Source: a virus
Direction: 5' to 3' (one strand)
DNA length: 48,769 nucleotides
Virus record (IMG/VR): IMGVR_UViG_3300031975_001983
Span: 1 to 48,769 of that record
Below are positions 40,824 through 47,717 of the stretch, one piece after another. The notes under the pieces were generated by a model. The model did no database searches, was not told the origin of the DNA, and saw nothing but the letters and a program-made list of their open reading frames with translations. The translations under genes were made by a program, and so were the position numbers. Every line of letters begins with the position of its first letter. Within the stretch, counting starts at the first letter, position 1.

Positions 40824-41194
40824 CGGACAGGCTCCGCGGCCATCGCCTTGCGCCGGCGCTTCCTCGGGCGTCGCCGGACGCCGTTGGCATCGTCGCGGCG
40901 CTTCTGGTTTTGCTTGTGCGTGACGAGTTCGAGGTGATCCTCGCGCACGCATCGGCGCTGCCGGCATTTGTGGTCTATCTGTTTCTTGCCCGGCACGTAG
41001 CCGTGCTCGTTGGTCCACGAGACGATATGGACGGCGACGACCTGGCCGTCGAGCCACATGCGCGGATAACCGCCGCCGCGGCCGTTGCCGGAATCGCCGC
41101 CGGTCCAGATGTGGCAGGGCGAGAGGTAGCCCATGTCCACGACCTGGACCTGCGCGGCGATTTTTTCGCGGATCAGGGCGCGGCGATCGCTCAT
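40820..41194 (-). CDS. HNH endonuclease
   Basis: The 124-residue protein has the ββα-metal signature: PCHIWTGG, VHIVSWTNEHGYVPG and IDHKCRQRRCVREDHLELV, with four cysteines/histidines for zinc and catalysis. The C-terminus is highly basic. It may be a free-standing homing nuclease or a recombination aid. Its location in the middle of the leftward operon, coupled by four-base overlaps on both sides, suggests it belongs to the phage and is not a recent insertion. Confidence 0.82.
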   Translation of the reverse strand: MSDRRALIREKIAAQVQVVDMGYLSPCHIWTGGDSGNGRGGGYPRMWLDGQVVAVHIVSWTNEHGYVPGKKQIDHKCRQRRCVREDHLELVTHKQNQKRRDDANGVRRRPRKRRRKAMAAEPVR

Positions 41195-41481
41195 TGATGG
41201 TGCGTGTACCGGGTGAACTTGGCGAGCTTGGCGGCCTCGGCGTTGTCGCAGGCGTCGGCGTTGATATCGTCCATCGCCATCATACGAACGAGGACAGCAA
41301 ACACGTCGCCGATCTCGCGTTCCAGATCATGGCGGTTGGTATCCAGCCGGTCCGGATGATGCGATCCGTAGCCGTGGCGCAGGATCTTCGTCGCGGCCGT
41401 GATGACCTCGCCGCATTCCTCGATCAGCATCGCGAGGCGTTCGGCTTGGCCGGGCGTCAGGCCGTTGAAATGCAGGTTCAT
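41191..41481 (-). CDS. MazG-like nucleotide pyrophosphohydrolase
   Basis: The 96-residue protein has AMLIEECGEVITAATKILRH followed by DLEREIGDVFAVLVRMM, the paired E-x2-E and E-x2-D metal sites. It probably hydrolyses a nucleoside triphosphate. GGAGG lies 6 bases upstream of the ATG at 41481. It differs clearly from the MazG-like protein at 6347, so they are not recent duplicates. Confidence 0.82.
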   Translation of the reverse strand: MNLHFNGLTPGQAERLAMLIEECGEVITAATKILRHGYGSHHPDRLDTNRHDLEREIGDVFAVLVRMMAMDDINADACDNAEAAKLAKFTRYTHHQ

Positions 41482-41483
41482 CG

Positions 41484-41999
41484 CTACCTCCATTCCGGCG
41501 CGAAGGGGATTTCGTCGTCGAGTTCGCGGCCGAAGCCGCCGCCCGTCGACCCGCCGCGCACGAGGTCGGGCGCTTTCTGCCGGTCGGTCGCGCCGGACTG
41601 GCGGCCGTAATCGTCCTGACCCTCGGGGCCGGGCGGGCGTCCGCCGCCGGATTTTTCCAGCATCTGCAATTCGCCCTGGAACTTTTGCAGCACGACCTCG
41701 GTCGTGTAGCGGTCGACGCCGTCGGTGCCCTGCCACTTGCGGGTTTGCAGCTTGCCCTCGACGTAAACCTTCATCCCTTTTCTGAGATACTGCTCGGCGA
41801 CCTTCGCCAGGCCTTCGTTGAAGATGACGACCGAATGCCATTCGGTGCGTTCCTTGCGCTCGCCGGTGGCCTTGTCGCGCCATGTGTCCGACGTCGCGAT
41901 GCGAAAATTGACGATCGGATCGCCGGCATTCGTGCGGCGGATCTCCGGATCGGCGCCGAGATTGCCGACGAGGATGACCTTGTTGACCGAGCCTGCCAT
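41484..41999 (-). CDS. ssb: Single-stranded DNA-binding protein
   Basis: The 171-residue protein has a full OB-fold: [60 protein letters not shown] and [21 protein letters not shown] Gly-rich linker leads to the protein-binding tail [11 protein letters not shown]. The usual bacterial tip is DDDIPF at the very end; here five more residues follow, which might weaken contact with host partners. It shares one base with the upstream stop. Confidence 0.93.
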   Translation of the reverse strand: MAGSVNKVILVGNLGADPEIRRTNAGDPIVNFRIATSDTWRDKATGERKERTEWHSVVIFNEGLAKVAEQYLRKGMKVYVEGKLQTRKWQGTDGVDRYTTEVVLQKFQGELQMLEKSGGGRPPGPEGQDDYGRQSGATDRQKAPDLVRGGSTGGGFGRELDDEIPFAPEWR

Positions 42000-42178
42000 C
42001 ACTGTGCCCTCGCGCTGTCGCGGCTTCGCCGCTCGCTCCGGGCGGGGCGCGCGACGCCGCGCGACGGCCGGTCGGCCTTGCCGCCTGCGGCGGGATCGAA
42101 CGGGCTGACCGGCGTTCCTGGCAGGCGCTTGGCGCGGCCCATGAAGACGAAGCTTCGCAACGTTCGTTTGCTCGACAT
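41999..42178 (-). CDS. Small basic protein upstream of ssb
   Basis: The 59-residue product [20 protein letters not shown] to the end is rich in Arg, Pro and Ala. AGGAGG lies exactly 7 bases before the ATG, one of the best ribosome-binding sites here, and the stop overlaps the ssb start (TGATG). This supports a translated gene. It may bind nucleic acid; function unknown. Confidence 0.6.
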   Translation of the reverse strand: MSSKRTLRSFVFMGRAKRLPGTPVSPFDPAAGGKADRPSRGVARPARSERRSRDSARAQ

Positions 42179-42189
42179 TTACAATCCTC

Positions 42190-42552
42190 CTATTCGGCCC
42201 ATAAAAACGGCTTGGCTTCGCGGATCGCCTCGATCCGACGCCACGAACGGCGACCGTCGCGCTCGGCCTGGTCCTGCTCGCGATAGAGCGCGGCAAGGCG
42301 GTTCATCGTGCGCCAGACCTTGAAGGCGGTCGCCTTCGACCGGTCGAAGCGGGCGGTCATGAGCAGGTCGAGGACCTCGGCGCCGCGCAGCATGCGGCGG
42401 TTGTTCCAGGTCCGGACGCATTTGCGGCCGCAGAACTCGGCGCGCCGTGCGCCGCGCGCGAAGGCCGCCCCGCATTCGAGGCACCGGCACTGCGCCACCG
42501 ACCCGGCTTTGCCGCTGGCGGGCTTTTGTGCGCTTTGTTCTAGAAGCGTCAC
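42190..42552 (-). CDS. Zinc-ribbon protein, unknown
   Basis: The 120-residue protein begins at GTG 42552, overlapping the previous stop as [24 protein letters not shown] then [12 protein letters not shown] holds two CxxC-like pairs for one zinc. The C-terminal half is helical and basic. It could bind DNA as a recombination or replication helper; no family is assigned. Confidence 0.65.
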   Translation of the reverse strand: MTLLEQSAQKPASGKAGSVAQCRCLECGAAFARGARRAEFCGRKCVRTWNNRRMLRGAEVLDLLMTARFDRSKATAFKVWRTMNRLAALYREQDQAERDGRRSWRRIEAIREAKPFLWAE

Positions 42553-42740
42553 GGCCTCGGAACCTTGTGCCTGCGCAAGTAGGCCGCGAAGACCTCGTCG
42601 CGCCGCGCTATCTCCCACATGAAGCCATCGCTAAGCAGACCCTTGCGCCATGTTGCGAGCGTCGAGGCGTATGTCGGCCGTTTCGTCGGCAGGAGCCGAC
42701 CGAAGTCGAAGCGTTGCGGCGCGATCAGTTCACTCTTCAT
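42549..42740 (-). CDS. Small unknown protein between dnaN and zinc-ribbon gene
   Basis: The 63-residue protein (MKSELIAPQRFDFGRLLPTK) starts 4 bases after the dnaN stop and overlaps the next gene by four bases. It is basic with aromatic residues (FMWEIARRDEVFAAYLRRHK). Coupling supports expression; no function is recognised. Confidence 0.58.
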   Translation of the reverse strand: MKSELIAPQRFDFGRLLPTKRPTYASTLATWRKGLLSDGFMWEIARRDEVFAAYLRRHKVPRP

Positions 42741-42744
42741 TGCG

Positions 42745-43875
42745 CTACACCCGCATCGGCATGACGATCGCCAGGAAATCCTCGTCGGCGGGATTTTCGA
42801 GGCGGATCGGATGGCCGGTTTCGGCGACGTCCATGCGCACCGTGTCGGCGCCGCGATCCTTCATGGCCGACAGCGTGGCGTGAAGGTATTTTCCGGACAG
42901 GCCGAAGGTGGGCATGTCGCCTTCGAATTCGCAGCGCACCGCGTCGACCGCGTCACCGAAGGCGGCGGCCTCGATCGTGATGCTGTCCTCGACCGGGCGG
43001 ATGCGCACGGCCGTTCCCGACTTGCTCTTCGCCTTGGCGTTCTCGACACTGGCATCCTGGATTTTCAGGACGCGCGACAAGGCCGCGATCATCTCGGCTA
43101 CGTCGAAGGTGGCGGCGACTCCGCTCGGCGCGGGGATGACCTTGCGATAGGGCGGATAGCGGTTCTCGATCAGCTTCGACACGATGCGCTCGCGCACCGT
43201 CGAGACGGCGACGGCATGGTCGCTCGCCTCCAGTCGCACCGTGTTTTCGCCGGCCTTGTCGGCGATCGCGATCATCTCCTTCGCAGCCTTGGCGCCGATG
43301 ATGATGCCGTCCGGCAGGGACAGGCCGTCCGGCGCGGGGATGCTGACGGTCTGGAACCGGTAGCCGTTCGTCCCGACGGCGCACAGGCGCCCGTCCAGCG
43401 TGTCGAGGAAGACGCCTTCGAGATAGAAGCGATCGTCCTGGCCGCGCGGGCTGACCGCGCCGATGCAGGCCGAGAGGATCGACACGAGATCCTTTCCGGG
43501 AATGTTTGCCGCCGTGGTGAAGTTCGGCCGGAAGCGCGGGAAGTCGCTGCCGGGCAGGATCTGGCCGGCGAAGCGCGCGCGGCCGGCGGAGAAGGCGGCG
43601 GTGCGATCGTCGACCGTCATCTTCACTTCCTTGGCGCCGAGCGCGCCGGCGGCTTCCATCAGGAAGGGAGGCAGGCAGACCGGCGCGAAATCAGCCGACG
43701 CCTCGATCGTCAGCGACAGTTCGAGGTCGCAGTCGGTGGCGGTGATCTCCATGCCGCCGTCGCCCGGCGTGAGCAGGAACATGCCGGCGACCGGGATGCC
43801 GTTCGCCCTGTCGGGAATGCCGCGCAGGGCGGAATGGGCGCCGGCGAGGATTTTTGGGTCGATCGCGAGGGTCAT
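42745..43875 (-). CDS. dnaN: DNA polymerase III beta sliding clamp homologue
   Basis: The 376-residue protein is the full length of DnaN. The N-terminal domain has GMEITATDCDLELSLTIEA, the middle has PFLMEAAGALGAKEVKMTVD and RFAGQILPGSDFPRFRP, and the third domain ends FLAIVMPMRV, close to the bacterial VMPMRL terminus that lines the protein-binding pocket. It should encircle DNA and tether a polymerase. No phage polymerase is present, so it probably recruits host Pol III. Its ATG overlaps the stop of the 43872 gene. Confidence 0.88.
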   Translation of the reverse strand: MTLAIDPKILAGAHSALRGIPDRANGIPVAGMFLLTPGDGGMEITATDCDLELSLTIEASADFAPVCLPPFLMEAAGALGAKEVKMTVDDRTAAFSAGRARFAGQILPGSDFPRFRPNFTTAANIPGKDLVSILSACIGAVSPRGQDDRFYLEGVFLDTLDGRLCAVGTNGYRFQTVSIPAPDGLSLPDGIIIGAKAAKEMIAIADKAGENTVRLEASDHAVAVSTVRERIVSKLIENRYPPYRKVIPAPSGVAATFDVAEMIAALSRVLKIQDASVENAKAKSKSGTAVRIRPVEDSITIEAAAFGDAVDAVRCEFEGDMPTFGLSGKYLHATLSAMKDRGADTVRMDVAETGHPIRLENPADEDFLAIVMPMRV

Positions 43876-44036
43876 GCCGGCACTCCCGACTGGCGGGTTT
43901 CGATCAGGCGCTGGCGCATGTGGAGCGGCCGCGTCGACGGATACTCGCGTTCGATCAGCTCATAGGCCTTTCGCGCATGAGGCGACGTGCGGGCGGCTTC
44001 CGCCAGCAGGTCGAGAAATTCCTCGTCACGATGCAT
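43872..44036 (-). CDS. Small unknown protein coupled to dnaN
   Basis: The 54-residue product (MHRDEEFLDLLAEAARTSPH, then ARKAYELIEREYPS) is helical and charged. Its stop overlaps the dnaN start (ATGA), and its own start is 5 bases from the HD-gene stop. It could be a clamp partner by position, but no clamp-binding motif is obvious. Confidence 0.55.
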   Translation of the reverse strand: MHRDEEFLDLLAEAARTSPHARKAYELIEREYPSTRPLHMRQRLIETRQSGVPA

Positions 44037-44040
44037 CGCC

Positions 44041-44691
44041 TCAATTCCCCTTCCCGTTGGCGCGGCGAGAGACCGCCGGGCACAGTTGCAAAAGGCGTTC
44101 GCGAAAGGCGTCGGCGGCCTGGGCGATCGGCCACGGCCGGATCGACCCGCGCATGCGGAGCGGCTCGGCGCGCTCGACGACGGCGCCCCACGACTTCACC
44201 GACGGCGACAGCATGTGGTTGCGCTCGGTCACCAGCGCGCGAAGATCGTATGCCTTCACGACGCGGACCTGATGCGGCGAGGGCAGCGGCATGCCGGCAG
44301 CGGCATAGATCGCCAGGTCGGCACGCCGCTTCGCCACGTTGATCGCGCCGCGAATGATCGCATCGGCTGGAATGTCCGGATAGGATTCCGCCGCGATCTC
44401 GGCCAGGCCGTCGAGCTGCGGCGTGGTGATGTCGCCCCACATGAATTCGTGCGCGTCGTGCAGCAACCCGTGCGCGGCGAGTTCGGCGTCGCCGCGCTCG
44501 TCGAGGATGGCGTCTGCCACGATGACGCAATGCTGCGCCACCGAATAGAGACCGGCCGGCACGGCGCCGTTGTAGCGGGTGATGCGGGCAAGGCCTTCCG
44601 GCACGTCGGTCAGAAGATCGATGTCGCGCGGGCTCGGGTTCGCCATCGCCAGCGCGCGGCCGGTCAGGGTTTGCATCCAGGCTTTCGTCAT
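44041..44691 (-). CDS. HD-domain phosphohydrolase (nucleotidase-like)
   Basis: The 216-residue protein has the HD motif set of YfbR-like 5'-nucleotidases: YSVAQHCVIVADAI, AAHGLLHDAHEFMWGDITTP and a later acidic position in VKAYDLRALVTERN. Metal-binding His and Asp residues are in place. It likely removes phosphate from deoxynucleoside monophosphates, complementing the two MazG-like enzymes. Confidence 0.82.
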   Translation of the reverse strand: MTKAWMQTLTGRALAMANPSPRDIDLLTDVPEGLARITRYNGAVPAGLYSVAQHCVIVADAILDERGDAELAAHGLLHDAHEFMWGDITTPQLDGLAEIAAESYPDIPADAIIRGAINVAKRRADLAIYAAAGMPLPSPHQVRVVKAYDLRALVTERNHMLSPSVKSWGAVVERAEPLRMRGSIRPWPIAQAADAFRERLLQLCPAVSRRANGKGN

Positions 44692-44712
44692 GTCGGTCGC
44701 CCCGTTCGCGAT

Positions 44713-45333
44713 TCAGTTCGCAGGATCATCGCCGCGCGCACCGGCGGTCACGTTTCCGGCGTCGTTGCCGATCCCCTGTCCGGGTCGCGGCTGCGCGGCG
44801 ATACGCTTGAGCAGAGCCGCCACCGGCACGATGACGCGGTTGCATTCCCGCGGTAGGATCGGCTGCATTGTCAGGAAGTCGGCCAGCGCGGCGATCGATC
44901 GGGCGCTCTGGCCGATCCACGGATCGAGGCGATAGGCGGCGCGCGCCCGGCAGTAGCGGTGCCACGCCTCGCGCAGGGCGTCGGTGACCGGCGCGCCGGC
45001 GACGACCGGCATGCGGGAAGCGATCGCGTCGGTTGCCTTGGCAATCACGTCGGCGATGCCGTCGGCGCGGCTTCCCGTCGTGGTGAGCACGAGCCTCGCC
45101 ATGCGGCAGGCCTCGTCGAAATGTTCGACGATCTCGGCGGCCGTAAAACCTTCGCAGATCAGCGCGGCGTCGGTCACCGATCCGTCGCGGAACAGGATCT
45201 CGCGGATCGCTTCCGACATGACGACCGCCCGAGCGCATGGGGCATCGGAACCGGAGCAGGTTCCGGGGATGCGCTCGGGCGGCGCCGGCCGCGCCTGGGA
45301 GGACGGGCGGCAGGGGGAAGCGTGAATGGTCAT
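44713..45333 (-). CDS. Unknown helical protein
   Basis: The 206-residue product starts at ATG 45333, where GGAG lies 7 bases upstream. ATG 45219 gives 168 residues but lacks such a site. After a Pro-rich start, the body is helical (MSEAIREILFRDGSVTDAAL, TAAEIVEHFDEACRMARLVL). The C-terminal end is Gly/Ala-rich. No domain is recognised. Confidence 0.55.
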   Translation of the reverse strand: MTIHASPCRPSSQARPAPPERIPGTCSGSDAPCARAVVMSEAIREILFRDGSVTDAALICEGFTAAEIVEHFDEACRMARLVLTTTGSRADGIADVIAKATDAIASRMPVVAGAPVTDALREAWHRYCRARAAYRLDPWIGQSARSIAALADFLTMQPILPRECNRVIVPVAALLKRIAAQPRPGQGIGNDAGNVTAGARGDDPAN

Positions 45334-45368
45334 GACGGGCTCCGAAAATGTGCGCGGGGAAAGAAGTC

Positions 45369-45560
45369 TCAATCGACAAAGCCGACCCGAAAAACCGGGG
45401 CCGCCCCGCCGCCCACGACCAGAAGATGATTGCAGGCTAAACCGCGGCAGGTCGCCTCATCGCCGACTTCGCCTTCGAGTTCATGGGCATTTGCTGCCCA
45501 GAAGGATTCCCATTCATCCATCCCGTTGATTGCGATGAATTCTTCCGAGCGTTCGGGCAT
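45369..45560 (-). CDS. Small acidic unknown protein
   Basis: The 63-residue product begins MPERSEEFIAINGMDEWESF and ends with a hydrophobic strand-like part (HLLVVGGGAAPVFRVGFVD). It has two cysteines. GGAG lies 8 bases upstream of ATG 45560. Its place as the second gene under the leftward early promoter fits a host-takeover peptide, which is inference. Confidence 0.55.
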   Translation of the reverse strand: MPERSEEFIAINGMDEWESFWAANAHELEGEVGDEATCRGLACNHLLVVGGGAAPVFRVGFVD

Positions 45561-45574
45561 TGGAGTGTCTCCGG

Positions 45575-45871
45575 TCAGACGATGAAGGCGTAGGCCGCGG
45601 CGACCGCGACGAGGAAGGCAAGGAAGCCGACGCAGGCGCCGGTCTCCTTCGCGGCGCTTCGCAGCATCGCGTCGCGGAGCCGGTCGGCCTCGTCGTCGAA
45701 GGGAAGGGGAACGATCTCGAAACAGGCGGGCAGGCCGTCCCGGTCGACGGATCGGCGCGCGGCGCGCTGCCGATCGAACGCGCGGCGCTCGGCGCGGATC
45801 AACGCTACGCGATGCGCCGTCGCGGCAGCGAGACCGTCATGCGGGCAGGCGAGGGGAGATGAAAGGCGCAT
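45575..45871 (-). CDS. First gene of the leftward operon, C-terminal membrane span
   Basis: The 98-residue protein has a basic helical body (RVALIRAERRAFDRQRAARR) and a C-terminal membrane span (GFLAFLVAVAAAYAFIV). GGAG lies 8 bases before ATG 45871, about 30 bases downstream of the likely start of transcription. It is the first early leftward product; function unknown. Confidence 0.6.
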   Translation of the reverse strand: MRLSSPLACPHDGLAAATAHRVALIRAERRAFDRQRAARRSVDRDGLPACFEIVPLPFDDEADRLRDAMLRSAAKETGACVGFLAFLVAVAAAYAFIV

Positions 45872-45901
45872 CGGGCCGCTCCGTTTTCCGTAACGGGCGG
45901 C

Positions 45902-45931
45902 ATAGAACTACGGAAATTTCCGTCCTGTCAA
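45902..45931 (-). promoter_or_regulatory. Leftward early promoter (PL-like)
   Basis: On the minus strand TTGACA (45931-45926) is followed after 18 bases by TTCTAT (45907-45902). The operator at 45910-45923 fills the spacer, so bound repressor would block polymerase. It drives the operon from 45871 to int. Confidence 0.7.
45910..45923. promoter_or_regulatory. Operator OL1, ACGGAAATTTCCGT
   Basis: This perfect 14-base palindrome lies between the -35 and -10 of the leftward promoter. It is identical to the cores at 45939-45952 and 46876-46889. Confidence 0.85.
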
Positions 45932-45937
45932 CAGGGA

Positions 45938-45953
45938 TACGGAAATTTCCGTA
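45938..45953. promoter_or_regulatory. Operator OL2, TACGGAAATTTCCGTA
   Basis: This perfect 16-base palindrome is centred 29 bases from OL1, upstream of the -35 element, suited to cooperative repressor binding. The rest of the 45872-46105 gap holds a half-site near 45957-45966 and GC-rich inverted repeats but no gene. Confidence 0.85.
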
Positions 45954-46105
45954 AGAATTTTTCCGTTGGTTCGATCCACTCACCATGGGGGAGCGCGGCC
46001 GAACAACGTGATTCGGGGCGCTCAGGCCGCGACCGCGGCCCGCCGGTCGTCCGGCGCGCCCGCGCAGGTCAGCGAGCGGAGCGAGCGCTCGACCGTGAGC
46101 GCTAA

Positions 46106-46789
46106 TCAGATCCCCACGAGTTCGTTGATCGGCAGGATGCGGTGGATCTCGACGATGCGGTCACGCTCGAAGACGATCTCGTCGGCGGGGTTGTGCTGGC
46201 GCGTGACGACCCGCTCGGGCGTGTCGCGCACCAGCTCCTTCACCCATGATTGCGTTTCGGCGCTGTCGGGCTCGCGCACCTGCACGACGATGTCGTCGCC
46301 CGGCCGCGGCGGCCGGTGCGGCGAGACGAAGACGATGTCGCCCTGGCGGAAGCGCGGTTCCATGGAATGGCCGACGACGTAGAGCGCATATGTGTCACGC
46401 AGGTTCGCGATGCCCGGCGGGCAGGATACCCACCCGATGGTGTCGGGCGAGATGTGCAGCGCGCCGCCGGCCGATCCCGCCGCCGTGCCGAAGATCGGGA
46501 TCTGATCGCCGCCGCCGCGCGCCGCCCGCGCCGCCCGCTCCGCCGCCCTCGGCGGCGCGATCTCGGGCATGGCCTCGTCGCCACCCTGCAGCCATGCGAT
46601 GGTGACGCCGAGTTCGCGGGCGATCGCGCCGAGCGCCTCGGTGCTCATCTTGCGCTTCCTGCCCGCAAGGAAGTCGCGGATGAAATCCTGGCCGTAGCCG
46701 GCGGCGCGGCTGATCGCCGATGCCGAGCGGCCGTCCTCGGCGATGCGCCGGCGGAGCCGGTCGACGACGATGTCGCGCTGCGCTGCCAT
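46106..46789 (-). CDS. CI/LexA-type repressor with S24 self-cleavage domain
   Basis: The 227-residue protein has an XRE-like helix-turn-helix (residues about 20-66, ASAISRAAGYGQDFIRDFLA then LGAIARELGVTIAWL). A C-terminal S24 domain has GHSMEPRFRQGDIVFV (Ser142) and SWVKELVRD (Lys184). An Ala104-Gly105 pair lies 38 residues before Ser142, the spacing of the cleavage site in LexA and lambda CI, so RecA-stimulated cleavage and SOS induction are expected. ATG 46789 is chosen because the region upstream carries the repressor's own promoter and operators. Confidence 0.92.
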   Translation of the reverse strand: MAAQRDIVVDRLRRRIAEDGRSASAISRAAGYGQDFIRDFLAGRKRKMSTEALGAIARELGVTIAWLQGGDEAMPEIAPPRAAERAARAARGGGDQIPIFGTAAGSAGGALHISPDTIGWVSCPPGIANLRDTYALYVVGHSMEPRFRQGDIVFVSPHRPPRPGDDIVVQVREPDSAETQSWVKELVRDTPERVVTRQHNPADEIVFERDRIVEIHRILPINELVGI

Positions 46790-46824
46790 GTCCCTGTTTT
46801 CCCTTCCGTTTTTCACGTAACCGC

Positions 46825-46852
46825 ATTGTCGGACTTTCCGTAGCGGCGGCAA
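46825..46852 (-). promoter_or_regulatory. Repressor promoter (PRM-like) with degenerate operator
   Basis: On the minus strand TTGCCG (46852-46847) is followed after 16 bases by GACAAT (46830-46825). The spacer contains TACGGAAAGTCCG, a one-base-shorter operator variant at 46830-46842. This looks like an OR3-type weak site for negative autoregulation. Confidence 0.5.
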
Positions 46853-46854
46853 AG

Positions 46855-46868
46855 CGGGAAATTTCCGT
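46855..46868. promoter_or_regulatory. Operator OR2-like, CGGGAAATTTCCGT
   Basis: It has the operator core with two changes in the left half. It lies just before the rightward -35 element, its centre 21 bases from OR1, two helical turns. Confidence 0.7.
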
Positions 46869-46896
46869 TGACAGTACGGAAATTTCCGTATCCCTT
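46868..46896 (+). promoter_or_regulatory. Rightward early promoter (PR-like)
   Basis: TTGACA (46868-46873) is followed by a spacer filled with the perfect operator; the -10 (TATCCC or TCCCTT) is weak. Transcription would start near 46903-46907, at or just before the ATG of the Cro-like gene, so a leaderless message is possible. Confidence 0.6.
46875..46890. promoter_or_regulatory. Operator OR1, TACGGAAATTTCCGTA
   Basis: This perfect 16-base palindrome is identical to OL2 and lies between the -35 and the start of the Cro-like gene. Confidence 0.87.
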
Positions 46897-46906
46897 TGCC
46901 GCCATC

Positions 46907-47167
46907 ATGACCGCGCCCGACCCCGACATCATCCGCGACCGTTTCGCCTTCGCCGTCACCGCATCGGCCAGGAGCGTCGCCGATATCGAGGCCGCCGCCG
47001 GCCTGCCGCGCGACCGGCTGCGCGACTTTCTCGCCCGCCGCAAGGCGTCTCTGACGCTGGCCGACGCGGCCGCCGTCGCGGCCGAACTCGGCCAGTCGCT
47101 CGAATGGCTGGCCGCCCGCGCCCCTCGACAGGCTCGGGATGAGGCTGGCGCGGAGGCGGCGGCATGA
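46907..47167 (+). CDS. Cro-like helix-turn-helix regulator
   Basis: The 86-residue protein has an HTH that parallels the repressor's: SVADIEAAAGLPRDRLRDFL then LADAAAVAAELGQSLEWLAA aligns with the repressor string ending RDFLAGRK and ARELGVTIAWL. The shared RDFLAxRK suggests common origin and shared operators. No ribosome-binding site is visible before ATG 46907. The C-terminal DEAGAEAAA comes from the dispersed repeat at 47123. Confidence 0.78.
   Translation: MTAPDPDIIRDRFAFAVTASARSVADIEAAAGLPRDRLRDFLARRKASLTLADAAAVAAELGQSLEWLAARAPRQARDEAGAEAAA
47123..47150 (+). repeat. Second dispersed repeat, CCTCGACAGGCTCGGGATGA type
   Basis: It is related to 1110-1137, sharing TCGACAGGCTC and the following G/A-rich part. 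It forms the 3' end of the Cro-like gene in a different frame from the first copy. Confidence 0.55.
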
Positions 47168-47234
47168 GGGCGGGTTCGTTTCCATGCCGCAAGGATGCGG
47201 CATTCCGCAGCGTCACGTCACGGAAAAAGCCGGG

Positions 47235-47248
47235 ACGGGAATTTCCAC
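47235..47248. promoter_or_regulatory. Operator-like ACGGGAATTTCCAC
   Basis: It matches the operator core in most positions and lies 14 bases before ATG 47262. It could extend repressor or Cro control to the CII-like gene, or be a chance match. Confidence 0.35.
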
Positions 47249-47261
47249 GGGGGAGCTTTCG

Positions 47262-47717
47262 ATGAAGGACAGGCCGACCAGCGACCACGACCGCCGCCGC
47301 CTCAAGGCCGCGACGGAACGGTCGATCCGCCGCGCCGGCGGCGGAACCGTGTTCGCGGCGCTGACCCGCGTCGAGCCGCCGGCGCTGTCGAAATATGCAG
47401 CTATGCACGACGACCACTTCATGCCGATCGACGTCGCGCTCGACTGCGACATGGCCGCCGGCGCGCCGGTGATCCTCGCCGCCATGGCTGCCAGTGCCGG
47501 CTACACGATCGCGCCGGCCGCCGCGGCCGCCGCGCCGCTCTGTCCCGTCATGGTCGGCACGCTGATCCGCGAGACCGGGGAGGTCTCGGCCGTGGTGCTC
47601 GAAGCCATGGCCGACGGGCGGCTGACCCCGCGGGAGCGGCAGGCGATCGCAAAGGAAATCGACGAGGCGATGGTCGCACTCTGGACGCTGAAGAACGCGG
47701 TGGCGGGGGATCAATGA
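47262..47717 (+). CDS. CII-like phage regulatory protein
   Basis: The 151-residue protein has RRRLKAATERSIRRAGGGTV, then SKYAAMHDDHFMPIDVALDC and AGAPVILAAMAASAGYTIAP, the pattern of the phage CII-type regulators of alphaproteobacterial prophages. Its C-terminal half is helical (LTPRERQAIAKEIDEAMVAL). GGGGGAG lies 6 bases upstream. Position directly after Cro fits a lysis-lysogeny activator. The stop overlaps the dpdA start. Confidence 0.72.
   Translation: MKDRPTSDHDRRRLKAATERSIRRAGGGTVFAALTRVEPPALSKYAAMHDDHFMPIDVALDCDMAAGAPVILAAMAASAGYTIAPAAAAAAPLCPVMVGTLIRETGEVSAVVLEAMADGRLTPRERQAIAKEIDEAMVALWTLKNAVAGDQ

Noticed and set aside
45966-46382. Plus-strand open frame across the repressor 3' end
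   Set aside because: It is antisense to the S24 domain, and no ribosome-binding site or domain was seen.
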